From positions 103,778 to 167,777 of the forward strand of contig JBJDYV010000020.1 in NCBI GenBank assembly GCA_051867655.1: 64,000 nt of DNA, written 5' to 3'. Positions 33,603 to 41,944 of this stretch are shown here, piece by piece. Position 1 is the stretch's first letter. Each line of letters starts with the position of its first letter. The notes beneath the pieces are model-generated. The model worked only from the letters and a program-made list of their open reading frames with translations, was not told where the DNA came from and made no database searches. A program made the translations under genes and the position numbers. Origin of the DNA: JAJPXI01 sp051867655 (GTDB taxonomy: Bacteria; Bacillota; Clostridia; Oscillospirales; Oscillospiraceae).

Positions 33603-34223
33603 ATGCCTAAAGCAAATGTTGTTAACATGGCTGGCCAGCAGGTCGGCGAGATTGAGCTCTCCGAGGCTGTGTTCGGCATCGAGCCCAACGAAGCTGTTGT
33701 CCACGCTGTTGTCAAGAATCACCTGGCCAACTGCCGTCAGGGCACCCAGAGCGCTCTGACCCGCGCCGAGGTTTCCGGCGGCGGCATCAAGCCCTGGCGC
33801 CAGAAGGGCACCGGCCGCGCCCGTCAGGGTTCCACCCGCGCTCCCCAGTGGACCCACGGCGGCATCGTGTTCGCCCCCAAGCCCCGCGATTACAGCTATA
33901 CCCTGAACAAGAAGGTCAAGCGTCTGGCTCTCAAGTCCGCCCTGTCCGCGAAGGCCGCCGAAGGCAACGTCATCGTGGTGGACGGCCTGGAGATGCCCGA
34001 GATCAAGACCAAGACCATGAAGGGCTTCCTGAACGCCGTCGGCGCCAAGAAGACCGTCATGATCACCCCTGAGGTCAACGAGAACGTGATCAAGTCCGCC
34101 CGCAACATTCCCGGCGTGCTGACCACCACCGCCAAGATCCTGAGCGTGTACGACATCGTCAACGCCAACCAGATCGTGGTGGACAAGGCCGCTCTGGCCA
34201 TCATTGAGGAGGTGTTTGCGTAA
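33603..34223 (+). CDS. rplD: 50S ribosomal protein L4
   Basis: A 206-aa L4 with the exit-tunnel loop region GGGIKPWRQKGTGRARQGSTRAPQWTHGG. In some bacteria L4 also represses its own operon. GGAAAGGAG precedes the start; its TAA shares a base with the rplW ATG. Confidence 0.98.
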   Translation: MPKANVVNMAGQQVGEIELSEAVFGIEPNEAVVHAVVKNHLANCRQGTQSALTRAEVSGGGIKPWRQKGTGRARQGSTRAPQWTHGGIVFAPKPRDYSYTLNKKVKRLALKSALSAKAAEGNVIVVDGLEMPEIKTKTMKGFLNAVGAKKTVMITPEVNENVIKSARNIPGVLTTTAKILSVYDIVNANQIVVDKAALAIIEEVFA

Positions 34224-34519
34224 TGAAGACCGCTTATGACATCATTAAGCGCCCGGTCATCACCGAGCAGTCCATGGCTCAGACCGAGATGAAGCGCTAC
34301 ACCTTTGAGGTCGCCAAGGACGCCAACAAGATCGAGATCGCCAAGGCGATCGAGGAGATCTTCGGTGTGAAGGTTGCCAAGGTCAACACCATCAACATGT
34401 ACGGCAAGGAGAAGCGCATGGGCCGTTACCCCGCCGGCCGCCGCCCCGCCCGCAAGAAGGCTATGGTGACCCTGACCGCCGATTCCAAGACCATCGAGTT
34501 CTTCGAAGGCATGGTGTAA
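34223..34519 (+). CDS. rplW: 50S ribosomal protein L23
   Basis: A 98-aa L23 (YDIIKRPVITEQSM, GRYPAGRRPARKKAMVTL) at the tunnel exit, docking site for trigger factor and SRP. Start overlaps the rplD stop by one base. Confidence 0.98.
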   Translation: MKTAYDIIKRPVITEQSMAQTEMKRYTFEVAKDANKIEIAKAIEEIFGVKVAKVNTINMYGKEKRMGRYPAGRRPARKKAMVTLTADSKTIEFFEGMV

Positions 34520-34534
34520 GGAGGAAATTGAAGA

Positions 34535-35368
34535 ATGGCTATCAAGACTTATAAGCCCACCACGCCCTCCCGCCGTCACATGACCGTGAGCGCCTTCGAG
34601 GGCATCGACAAGAAGGCCAAGCCCGAGCGCAGCCTGACTGAGAATCTGCAGAAGAACGGCGGCCGCAACAGCTATGGCCGCATCACCGTCCGCCACCGCG
34701 GCGGCGGCAACAAGCGCAAGTATCGTATCATCGATTTCAAGCGCGATAAGGAAGGCACCGCTACTGTCATCAACCTGCAGTACGATCCCAACCGCAGCGC
34801 CAACATCGCCCTGCTCCAGTATGAGGACGGCGAGAAGCGCTATATCCTGGCTCCTGTTGGCCTGAAGGCCGGCCACATCATCATGACCGGCCCCGACGCC
34901 GACATCCTGCCCGGCAACTGCCTGCCCATCTCCAAGATCCCCGTCGGCGAAATGATCCACTGCGTGGAGCTGTATCCCGGCAAGGGCGCTCAGCTGGTCC
35001 GTGCCGCCGGCACAGCCGCTCAGCTGATGGCCAAGGAGAACGGCATGGCTCAGGTCCGTCTGCCCTCCGGCGAGGTGCGCTACATCCGCGAGGACTGCAA
35101 GGCCACCATTGGCACCGTGGGCAACACCGACCACGCCAACATCCAGATCGGTAAGGCCGGCCGCAAGCGCCACATGGGCTGGCGTCCCACCGTGCGCGGC
35201 TCCGTCATGAACCCCAATGACCACCCCCACGGCGGCGGCGAGGGCAAGAGCCCTGTTGGTCGTCCCGGTCCTGTCACTCCCTGGGGCAAGCCCGCTCTGG
35301 GTTACAAGACCCGCAAGACGAAGAACCGTACTGAGAAGTTCATCGTCAAGCATCGCAACAGCAAGTAA
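34535..35368 (+). CDS. rplB: 50S ribosomal protein L2
   Basis: A 277-aa L2, one of the most conserved proteins, needed for subunit association and peptidyl transfer. Motifs: GRITVRHRGGGNKRKYRIIDFKR and the C-terminal RGSVMNPNDHPHGGGEGK with the critical His. GGAGG precedes the ATG. Confidence 0.98.
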   Translation: MAIKTYKPTTPSRRHMTVSAFEGIDKKAKPERSLTENLQKNGGRNSYGRITVRHRGGGNKRKYRIIDFKRDKEGTATVINLQYDPNRSANIALLQYEDGEKRYILAPVGLKAGHIIMTGPDADILPGNCLPISKIPVGEMIHCVELYPGKGAQLVRAAGTAAQLMAKENGMAQVRLPSGEVRYIREDCKATIGTVGNTDHANIQIGKAGRKRHMGWRPTVRGSVMNPNDHPHGGGEGKSPVGRPGPVTPWGKPALGYKTRKTKNRTEKFIVKHRNSK

Positions 35369-35382
35369 GGAGGTAGTAAAAC

Positions 35383-35655
35383 ATGTCTAGAAGCGTGAAG
35401 AAAGGCCCGTTTTGCGCCCCCGAGCTGCTGAAACGAGTCGATGAGATGAACAAGACCGGCGAGAAGAAGGTCCTGAAGACCTGGAGCCGCGCCTCCACCA
35501 TCTTCCCCTCCTTCGTCGGCCACACCTTTGCCGTCCATGACGGCCGCAAGCATGTCCCCGTGTATGTCACCGAGGATATGGTTGGTCACAAGCTGGGTGA
35601 GTTTGCTCCCACCCGCACCTTCCGCGGCCACGCCGGCAGCAAGACCGGTAAGTAA
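35383..35655 (+). CDS. rpsS: 30S ribosomal protein S19
   Basis: A 90-aa S19 (MSRSVKKGPF, KTWSRASTIFPSFVGHTFAVHDGRKHVPVYV), a head protein of the small subunit pairing with S13. AAGGAGG start site. Confidence 0.98.
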   Translation: MSRSVKKGPFCAPELLKRVDEMNKTGEKKVLKTWSRASTIFPSFVGHTFAVHDGRKHVPVYVTEDMVGHKLGEFAPTRTFRGHAGSKTGK

Positions 35656-35670
35656 GGAGGAGAGAGAAAC

Positions 35671-36003
35671 ATGGAAGCAAGAGCGAATCTGAATCACCTG
35701 CGCATCTCTCCCCGCAAGGTCGGCGTCGTGTGCGACCTGATCCGCGGCAAGAGCGTTGCTCAGGCCACCGCCATCCTCATGAACACTCCCAAGGCCGCCA
35801 GCGAGCCCCTGCTCAAGCTGCTGAAGAGCGCGGCCGCCAACGCGGAGAACAACCACCAGATGGATCCCGACAAGCTGTACGTCGCTGAGACCTACGCCAA
35901 CGGCGGCCCCATCATCAAGCGCATCCGCCCCCGTGCGCAGGGCCGCGCTTTCCGCATCAACAAGCGTACGTCTCACGTCACCATCGTGGTGAAAGAGCGC
36001 TAA
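35671..36003 (+). CDS. rplV: 50S ribosomal protein L22
   Basis: A 110-aa L22 (LRISPRKVGVVCDLIRGKS) whose beta-hairpin (IKRIRPRAQGRAFRINKRTSHVTIVV) lines the exit tunnel, a site of macrolide-resistance changes. GGAGGAG precedes the ATG. Confidence 0.98.
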   Translation: MEARANLNHLRISPRKVGVVCDLIRGKSVAQATAILMNTPKAASEPLLKLLKSAAANAENNHQMDPDKLYVAETYANGGPIIKRIRPRAQGRAFRINKRTSHVTIVVKER

Positions 36004-36018
36004 GGGAGGAGGAACAAT

Positions 36019-36870
36019 ATGGGACAGAAAGTCAATCCCCACGGCCTGCGCGTGGGTGTCATCAAGGATTGGGACTCCCGCTGGTACGCCCGCGATGAGA
36101 AGGTCGGCGACCTGATCGTGGAGGACTACAATCTGCGCAAATACCTGAAGAAGAAGCTCTACGGAGCCGGTATCCCCAAGATCGAGATCGAGCGCGACAA
36201 CACCAAGGTCCGCATCTATCTGCACTGCGCCCGTCCCGGCGTCGTCATCGGCAAGGGCGGCGAGGCCATCGAGGCCCTGCGCCTGGAGCTGGAGAAGAAG
36301 CTGGGCAAGAGCGTTGCTCTGAACATCGTCGAGGTCAAGAACCCCGACACCAACGCCCAGCTGGTGGCTGAGAACATCGCCCAGCAGCTGGAGAAGCGCA
36401 TCGCGTTCCGCCGCGCCATGAAGAACGCCATGGGCCGCGCCATGCGTGCAGGCGCTCTGGGCATCAAGACCCAGGCCTCCGGCCGTCTGAACGGTGCTGA
36501 GATCGCCCGCGTGGAGCACTACCACGACGGCACCATCCCCCTGCAGACCCTGCGCGCCGACATCGAGTACGGCTTCGCGGAGGCTGCCACCACCTACGGC
36601 CGCATTGGCATCAAGGTGTGGATCTACAAGGGTGAGGTGCTGACCCAGACCCTGCGCACCACTCCCCGTACCATCGATACCAAGAATTTCAAAGAGCGTG
36701 AGCAGCGTCCCCGCCGGGAGCGCCGCGATGGCGATCGTCGTCCGAACAACAGCTTTAACCGCAACGGTCAGAGCCGTCCCCAGAACAACAATCGTCCTCA
36801 GAACGGCACCCGCCCCGCGGCCCCTCGTCCTGCCGCGCCTGCTGCTCCTAAGGAAGGAGGCGCCAACTAA
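36019..36870 (+). CDS. rpsC: 30S ribosomal protein S3 with long C-terminal tail
   Basis: A 283-aa S3. The KH domain includes ARPGVVIGKGGEAIEALRLELEKKLG, and the C-terminal domain ends near residue 215. Family length is about 210-220, so roughly 65 extra residues follow: an Arg/Asn/Gln stretch (RPRRERRDGDRRPNNSFNRNG, SRPQNNNRPQNGTRP) then Ala/Pro repeats. The tail is probably disordered and RNA-binding. The stop overlaps the rplP start. Confidence 0.97.
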   Translation: MGQKVNPHGLRVGVIKDWDSRWYARDEKVGDLIVEDYNLRKYLKKKLYGAGIPKIEIERDNTKVRIYLHCARPGVVIGKGGEAIEALRLELEKKLGKSVALNIVEVKNPDTNAQLVAENIAQQLEKRIAFRRAMKNAMGRAMRAGALGIKTQASGRLNGAEIARVEHYHDGTIPLQTLRADIEYGFAEAATTYGRIGIKVWIYKGEVLTQTLRTTPRTIDTKNFKEREQRPRRERRDGDRRPNNSFNRNGQSRPQNNNRPQNGTRPAAPRPAAPAAPKEGGAN

Positions 36871-37301
36871 TGCTGCTGCCGAAGAGAGTCAAATATCGCC
36901 GCGTCCACCGCGGCCGCATGAAGGGCAAAGCCACCCGCGGCAACACCGTCACTTACGGCGAGTGGGGCCTGCAGGCTCTGGAGCCCTCCTGGATCACCTC
37001 CAATCAGATCGAGGCCGCCCGTGTCGCCATGACCCGTTACACCAAGCGCGGCGGTAAGGTCTGGATCAAGATTTTCCCCGATAAGCCCGTGACCGAGAAG
37101 CCGGCTGAGACCCGTATGGGTTCCGGTAAAGGCTCCCCCGAGTACTGGGTGGCCGTGGTCAAGCCCGGCCGCGTGATGTTCGAGATCGCCGGCGTCCCCG
37201 AGGAGACCGCCCGCGAGGCTCTGCGTCTGGCCAGCCACAAGCTGCCCATCAAGTGCAAGATCGTCAAGCGTGAAGAAGTTGTGGAGGGTGGTGAAGCGTA
37301 A
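36870..37301 (+). CDS. rplP: 50S ribosomal protein L16
   Basis: A 143-aa L16 (MLLPKRVKYRRVHRGRMKGKATRGN, RMGSGKGSPEYWVAVVKPGRVMFEIAG) near the A-site tRNA. AAGGAGG within the rpsC end serves as ribosome site; overlaps by one base. Confidence 0.98.
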   Translation: MLLPKRVKYRRVHRGRMKGKATRGNTVTYGEWGLQALEPSWITSNQIEAARVAMTRYTKRGGKVWIKIFPDKPVTEKPAETRMGSGKGSPEYWVAVVKPGRVMFEIAGVPEETAREALRLASHKLPIKCKIVKREEVVEGGEA

Positions 37302-37498
37302 TGAAGGCCAATGAAGTTCGTAAGATGTCCAGCGCCGAGCTGGAAACTAAGCTGGCGGACCTGAAGAAGGATCTGTTCAACCTGCGCCTCCAGCACGCTA
37401 CCAACCAGCTGGATAACCCCATCCGCATCGCTGAGGTCAAGAAGGACATCGCCCGCGTCAAGACCATTATCCGTGAGCAGCAGCTCGCAGGCCGATAA
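37301..37498 (+). CDS. rpmC: 50S ribosomal protein L29
   Basis: A 65-aa L29 (MKANEVRKMSSAELETKLADLKKDLFNLRLQHATNQLDN), a two-helix protein at the tunnel exit. One-base overlap with rplP. Confidence 0.97.
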   Translation: MKANEVRKMSSAELETKLADLKKDLFNLRLQHATNQLDNPIRIAEVKKDIARVKTIIREQQLAGR

Positions 37499-37515
37499 GA
37501 AGGAGGAAATGAAAG

Positions 37516-37776
37516 ATGGAAAACAGAACTTCTTCCCGTAAGACCAGAGTCGGCCTGGTGGTCTCCGACAAGATGGACAAGACCGTGGTGGTCGCCATCG
37601 CCGACCGTGTGGCCCACCCTCTGTACAAGAAGATCGTAAAGAGAACCTATAAGCTGAAGGCTCACGACGAGCTCAATGCCTGCGGCGTGGGTGACCGCGT
37701 CAAGGTTATGGAGACCCGCCCCCTGTCCAAGGACAAGCGCTGGCGCGTCGTTGAGATCCTCGAAAAGGCGAAGTAA
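37516..37776 (+). CDS. rpsQ: 30S ribosomal protein S17
   Basis: An 86-aa S17, an OB-fold protein early in 30S assembly (RVGLVVSDKMDKTVVVAI, HDELNACGVGDRVKVMETRPLSKDKRW). GGAGGAAATG-type site upstream. Confidence 0.98.
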   Translation: MENRTSSRKTRVGLVVSDKMDKTVVVAIADRVAHPLYKKIVKRTYKLKAHDELNACGVGDRVKVMETRPLSKDKRWRVVEILEKAK

Positions 37777-37788
37777 GGAGGTGCCGGA

Positions 37789-38157
37789 ATGATTCAGCAG
37801 GAAAGCTATCTGAAGGTCGCCGATAACACCGGCGCCAAGGAAATCAAGTGCATCCGCGTTCTGGGCGGTTCCAAGCGCAAGTTCGGCAACATCGGCGACG
37901 TGATCGTGGCCTCCGTGCGCAAGGCTCAGCCCGGCGGCACGGTGAAGAAGGGCGAGGTCGTCAAGGCCGTTATCGTCCGCACCGCCAAGGGCGTCCGCCG
38001 TCCCGACGGCAGCTATGTCCGCTTCGACGAGAACGCCGCCGTCCTGATCAAGGACGACAAGAACCCCAGAGGAACCCGTATCTTTGGGCCGGTGGCCCGC
38101 GAGCTGCGCGACAAGGATTACATGAAGATCCTGTCCCTGGCTCCCGAAGTTCTGTAA
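37789..38157 (+). CDS. rplN: 50S ribosomal protein L14
   Basis: A 122-aa L14 (MIQQESYLKVADNTGAKEI, VRPDGSYVRFDENAAVLI), at the subunit interface and the RsfS silencing site. AAGGAGG start site. Confidence 0.98.
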   Translation: MIQQESYLKVADNTGAKEIKCIRVLGGSKRKFGNIGDVIVASVRKAQPGGTVKKGEVVKAVIVRTAKGVRRPDGSYVRFDENAAVLIKDDKNPRGTRIFGPVARELRDKDYMKILSLAPEVL

Positions 38158-38173
38158 GGGGGTAGGAGAAGAC

Positions 38174-38491
38174 ATGAATAAAATGAGCATCAAGAAGGAC
38201 GACACCGTCGTGGTCCTGTCCGGCAAGGACAAGGGCAAGCAGGGCAAGGTCATCGCTGTCCTGCCCAAGGAAGGGAAAGTCGTCGTCGAGAAGATCAATA
38301 TGGTCTCCCGCCACACCAAGCCCCGCAAGCAGGGCGACCAGGGCGGCATCATCCAGAAGGAAGCTCCCCTGTACGCCTGCAAGGTGCAGCGTGTGTGCCC
38401 CAAGTGCAACAAGCCGACCCGTCCCGCCCACAAGCTGCTGGCCGACGGCAAGAAGGTGCGCGTCTGCAAGAAGTGCGGCGCTGAAATCTGA
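38174..38491 (+). CDS. rplX: 50S ribosomal protein L24
   Basis: A 105-aa L24 with KOW motif (KKDDTVVVLSGKDKGKQGKVI), an assembly-initiating protein. The C-terminal half carries cysteine pairs CPKCNK and CKKCGAEI, a four-Cys zinc-type arrangement found in some clostridial L24. Confidence 0.97.
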   Translation: MNKMSIKKDDTVVVLSGKDKGKQGKVIAVLPKEGKVVVEKINMVSRHTKPRKQGDQGGIIQKEAPLYACKVQRVCPKCNKPTRPAHKLLADGKKVRVCKKCGAEI

Positions 38492-38511
38492 GAGAGGAGG
38501 AGTGAATTACC

Positions 38512-39060
38512 ATGGCTGATATGCCCAACCTGAAGAAAAAGTACCAGGATGAAGTCGCTCCTGCTCTGATGCAGAAGTTCGGCTACAAGAGCACCATGCA
38601 GATCCCCCGCATCGAGAAGATCGTGGTCAACTGCGGCTGCGGTGAGGCCCGCGAGAACTCCAAGGTCCTGGAGGCCGTCGTGAACGACCTGTCCATCATT
38701 ACCGGCCAGAAGCCCGTGATCACCAAGGCCAAGAAGTCCGTGGCAAACTTCAAGCTGCGTGAGGGCATGCCCATCGGCGCCAAGGTCACCCTGCGTCAGG
38801 ATAAGATGTGGGAGTTCCTGGACCGCCTGTTCAACGTGGCTCTGCCCCGCGTGCGTGACTTCCGCGGCATTAACCCCAACGCCTTCGACGGCCGCGGCAA
38901 CTATGCCCTGGGCATCAAGGAGCAGCTGATCTTCCCCGAGATCGAGTACGACAAGATCGACAAGATCCGCGGCATGGACGTGGTCGTCTGCACCACCGCC
39001 CAGACCGACGAAGAAGCCCGCGAGCTGCTGACCCTGATCGGCGCTCCCTTTACCCGCTAA
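38512..39060 (+). CDS. rplE: 50S ribosomal protein L5
   Basis: A 182-aa L5 binding 5S rRNA (IPRIEKIVVNCGCGEA, FNVALPRVRDFRGINPNAFDGRGNY). The start ATG follows GGAGGAG; MPNLKKKYQDE three codons in is an alternative start. Confidence 0.98.
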   Translation: MADMPNLKKKYQDEVAPALMQKFGYKSTMQIPRIEKIVVNCGCGEARENSKVLEAVVNDLSIITGQKPVITKAKKSVANFKLREGMPIGAKVTLRQDKMWEFLDRLFNVALPRVRDFRGINPNAFDGRGNYALGIKEQLIFPEIEYDKIDKIRGMDVVVCTTAQTDEEARELLTLIGAPFTR

Positions 39061-39074
39061 AGGAGGAGAACGAA

Positions 39075-39260
39075 ATGGCTAAGAAGTCTATGATCCTGAA
39101 GCAGCAGGCGGAGCCCAAGTTCTCCACCCGCCGCTACAACCGCTGCAAGATCTGCGGCCGTCCCCACGCCTATCTGCGCAACTACGGCATCTGCCGTATC
39201 TGCTTCCGCGAGCTGGCTTATAAGGGCCAGATCCCCGGCGTCAAGAAGGCGTCCTGGTAA
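39075..39260 (+). CDS. rpsN: 30S ribosomal protein S14 type Z
   Basis: A 61-aa zinc form of S14: CKICGRPHAYLRNYGICRIC gives two CxxC pairs. AGGAGG precedes the ATG. Followed by a 177-bp repeat-bearing gap before rpsH. Confidence 0.98.
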   Translation: MAKKSMILKQQAEPKFSTRRYNRCKICGRPHAYLRNYGICRICFRELAYKGQIPGVKKASW

Positions 39261-39266
39261 GTTAAA

Positions 39267-39324
39267 ATTAGGAATGAGGAATTAGGAATTAGGAGTGTTT
39301 GGGCTCCTAACTCCTAACTCCGAA
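39267..39324. repeat. ATTAGGA heptad-type repeat with hairpin
   Basis: After rpsN come repeats of ATTAGGA/ATGAGGA, and TTAGGAATTAGGAG (39282-39295) pairs with CTCCTAACTCCTAA (39304-39317) with one mismatch. Similar heptad arrays are scattered in other bacterial genomes. It interrupts the spc operon between rpsN and rpsH; the rest of the gap to 39437 has no gene. Confidence 0.8.
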
Positions 39325-39437
39325 TTTCTATTTTTAAATCCCCCGCACGGCGGATAACAGGTCTGAGCCCGCCTAACTCACGATACCTTTCCGCCGAAAC
39401 CGGCAAACGCCGGTAATCTTAATAGGAGGTAACACTC

Positions 39438-39839
39438 ATGCAGATCACCGATCCCATTGCGGATATGCTTACCCGCATCCGCAACGCGAACAATGCCAAG
39501 CATGACACCGTGGATGTCCCCGCTTCCAACATGAAGAAGTCCATCGCTCAGATCCTGCTGGATGAAGGCTATATCAAGAACTTCCAGCTGATCGACGACG
39601 GCACCCAGGGCGTCATCCGCATTTCCCTGAAGTATACCCAGCCCGGCAAGGAAAAGGTCATTTCCGGCCTGCGCCGCGTCTCCAAGCCCGGCCTGCGCGT
39701 CTATGCCGGCGCCGACGAGCTGCCCCGCGTGCTCAAGGGCCTGGGTATCGCCATCGTGTCCACGTCCAAGGGCATCATGACCGACAAGAAGGCCCGCGAG
39801 GCCCATGTCGGCGGCGAAGTCCTTGCGTTCGTCTGGTAA
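39438..39839 (+). CDS. rpsH: 30S ribosomal protein S8
   Basis: A 133-aa S8 (MQITDPIADMLTRIRNANNAKHDTVDVPASNMK, VSTSKGIMTDKKAREAHVGGEVLAFVW), a central-domain binder and in E. coli the spc operon repressor. AGGAGG site upstream. Confidence 0.98.
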   Translation: MQITDPIADMLTRIRNANNAKHDTVDVPASNMKKSIAQILLDEGYIKNFQLIDDGTQGVIRISLKYTQPGKEKVISGLRRVSKPGLRVYAGADELPRVLKGLGIAIVSTSKGIMTDKKAREAHVGGEVLAFVW

Positions 39840-39853
39840 GGAGGAGAGAGAGT

Positions 39854-40399
39854 ATGTCTAGAATCGGAAGAATGCCGATCGATCTCCCCGCCGGTGTGGA
39901 CGTGAAGATCGAGGACGGCAATATGGTCACCGTGAAGGGCCCCAAGGGTACCCTGACCCAGAAGCTGCACCCCGCTATGACCATCACCCAGGAGGGTAAC
40001 GTCATCCACGTGACCCGCCCCAACGACCTGAAGGAGAACCGTTCTCTGCACGGCCTGACCCGTACCCTGCTGCACAACATGGTGGTGGGCGTCACCGAGG
40101 GCTATGCCAAGAACCTGGAGGTCAGCGGTGTTGGTTACCGTGTGACCAAGGAAGGCAACAAGCTGGTTATGAACCTGGGCTTTTCCCACCAGGTCATCGT
40201 GGAGGAGGAAGAGGGCATTACCATCGAAGTGCCCGATGCCAACCACATCGTTATCCGCGGCTGCGACAAGCAGCAGGTGGGCCAGTTTGCCGCCGAAGTA
40301 AGAGAGAAGAGACCGCCTGAGCCTTACAAGGGCAAGGGCATTAAATATGCTGACGAGGTCATCCGCCGCAAGGTCGGTAAGACCGGCGCCAAGAAATAA
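39854..40399 (+). CDS. rplF: 50S ribosomal protein L6
   Basis: A 181-aa L6 (MSRIGRMPIDLPAGVDVKIE, KRPPEPYKGKGIKYADEVIRRKVGKTGAKK) near the sarcin-ricin loop. AAGGAGG site. Confidence 0.98.
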   Translation: MSRIGRMPIDLPAGVDVKIEDGNMVTVKGPKGTLTQKLHPAMTITQEGNVIHVTRPNDLKENRSLHGLTRTLLHNMVVGVTEGYAKNLEVSGVGYRVTKEGNKLVMNLGFSHQVIVEEEEGITIEVPDANHIVIRGCDKQQVGQFAAEVREKRPPEPYKGKGIKYADEVIRRKVGKTGAKK

Positions 40400-40413
40400 G
40401 GAGGTGTGCCACT

Positions 40414-40773
40414 ATGATTAATAGACCTGATACCAATGCTCAGCGCCTGAAGCGTCACAAGCGTGTCCGCGGCAAGATCTCCGGCACGCCTGAGCGTCCC
40501 CGTCTGAATGTGTTCCGCAGCGAGACCAACATCTATGCCCAGATCATCGACGATGTGGCGGGCGTGACTCTGGTTTCCGCTTCCTCCCTGGAAAAGGGCT
40601 TTGAATGCGACGGTACCAAGACCGACGCCGCCAAGAAGGTGGGTCAGATCGTGGCCGAGCGCGCGAAGGCCAAGGGGATCGACACCGTCGTGTTCGATCG
40701 CGGCGGCTATGTCTACCACGGCCGGGTCCAGGCCCTTGCCGAAGGCGCCCGTGAGGGCGGCCTACAGTTCTAA
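40414..40773 (+). CDS. rplR: 50S ribosomal protein L18
   Basis: A 119-aa L18 (RLKRHKRVRGKISGTPERPRLNVFRS, VFDRGGYVYHGRVQALAEGAREGGLQF), a 5S rRNA binder with L5. AAGGAGG site. Confidence 0.98.
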   Translation: MINRPDTNAQRLKRHKRVRGKISGTPERPRLNVFRSETNIYAQIIDDVAGVTLVSASSLEKGFECDGTKTDAAKKVGQIVAERAKAKGIDTVVFDRGGYVYHGRVQALAEGAREGGLQF

Positions 40774-40790
40774 GGGGAGGAGGAAAAACT

Positions 40791-41294
40791 ATGGCTAATA
40801 AGTTTGAGAAAGAGCAGAGCGAGTACACCGAAAAGCTGGTCGCTCTGAACCGCGTGTCCAAGACCGTCAAGGGCGGCCGTGTGGCCAAGTTCGCGGCTCT
40901 GATGGTCGTGGGCGACGAGAAGGGCAACGTGGGCTTCGGCACCGGCAAGGCCGCTGAGGTCCCCGAGGCCATCCGTAAGGGCATCGAGGATGCCAAGAAG
41001 CACATGATCAAGGTCAATATGTCCAACACCACCATCCCCCACGAGGTGATCGGTGAGTTTGGCGCCGGCCGCGTGCTGCTGAAGCCCGCTGCTCCCGGTA
41101 CCGGTATCATCGCCGGCGGCCCCGTGCGTGCCGTGATGGAGGCCGTGGGCATCAAGGACATCCGCGCCAAGTGCCTGCGCTCCAACAACCCGCAGAACGT
41201 GGTCTCCGCTACCTTCGAGGGACTGAAGTCTCTGAAGAATCCCGAAGAAGTGGCCCGTGTGCGCGGCAAGAGCGTTGAAGAGATCTTAGGTTAA
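40791..41294 (+). CDS. rpsE: 30S ribosomal protein S5
   Basis: A 167-aa S5 (VALNRVSKTVKGGRVAKFAALMVVGDEKGNVGFGTGKA), important for mRNA unwinding and decoding fidelity. GGAGGAGG site. Confidence 0.98.
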   Translation: MANKFEKEQSEYTEKLVALNRVSKTVKGGRVAKFAALMVVGDEKGNVGFGTGKAAEVPEAIRKGIEDAKKHMIKVNMSNTTIPHEVIGEFGAGRVLLKPAAPGTGIIAGGPVRAVMEAVGIKDIRAKCLRSNNPQNVVSATFEGLKSLKNPEEVARVRGKSVEEILG

Positions 41295-41307
41295 GGAGGG
41301 CCCTACA

Positions 41308-41490
41308 ATGGCTAATTTGAACATTAAGCTGGTCAAGAGCCTGAACGGCCGCCTCGTCAAGCATAAGGCGACCGCCGAGGCCCTCGGCCTGCGTAAGATC
41401 GGCGATACCACCGTGCAGCCCGACAACGAGGCCACCCGGGGCAAGATCGCCCAGATCGGTTACCTGCTCCAGGTGACCGAGGAACAGTGA
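41308..41490 (+). CDS. rpmD: 50S ribosomal protein L30
   Basis: A 60-aa L30 (LNIKLVKSLNGRLVKHKATAEALGLRKIGDTTVQPDN). AAGGAGG site; 13 bases before rplO. Confidence 0.97.
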   Translation: MANLNIKLVKSLNGRLVKHKATAEALGLRKIGDTTVQPDNEATRGKIAQIGYLLQVTEEQ

Positions 41491-41503
41491 GGAGGTGCAC
41501 ACC

Positions 41504-41944
41504 ATGAATTTGCATGAACTCTCTCCCGCCCCCGGTTCCAACAAGAAGGCTTACCGCAAGGGGCGCGGCAACGGCTCCGGCAACGGCAAGACCGCCGGCC
41601 GCGGCCAGAAGGGCCAGTGGGCCCGTTCCGGCGGCGGTGTGCGCGTAGGCTTTGAGGGCGGCCAGATGCCTCTGGCCCGCCGCCTGCCCAAGCGCGGTTT
41701 CAATAACATCTTCGCAAAGCCCCTGGAGGCGATCAATGTCGCTTCCCTGAACAAATTTGAGGACGGCGCCACCGTCAATGTTTGCGATCTGCTGGAAAAG
41801 GGCATCCTTTCCAAGTGTGAGTATGGCGTGAAGGTCCTGGGTAACGGCGAGTTGACTAAGAAGCTGACTGTCCGTGCCTCCGCTTTCTCCGCCTCCGCTA
41901 AGGAAAAGATCGAAAAGGCAGGCGGGAAGGCTGAGGTGGTCTAA
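41504..41944 (+). CDS. rplO: 50S ribosomal protein L15
   Basis: A 146-aa L15 (MNLHELSPAPGSNKKAYRKGRGNGSGNGKTAGRGQKGQ). The ATG at 41504 is chosen over GTG 41495 because GGAGGTG sits six bases before it and the protein then has the canonical N-terminus. Confidence 0.98.
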   Translation: MNLHELSPAPGSNKKAYRKGRGNGSGNGKTAGRGQKGQWARSGGGVRVGFEGGQMPLARRLPKRGFNNIFAKPLEAINVASLNKFEDGATVNVCDLLEKGILSKCEYGVKVLGNGELTKKLTVRASAFSASAKEKIEKAGGKAEVV

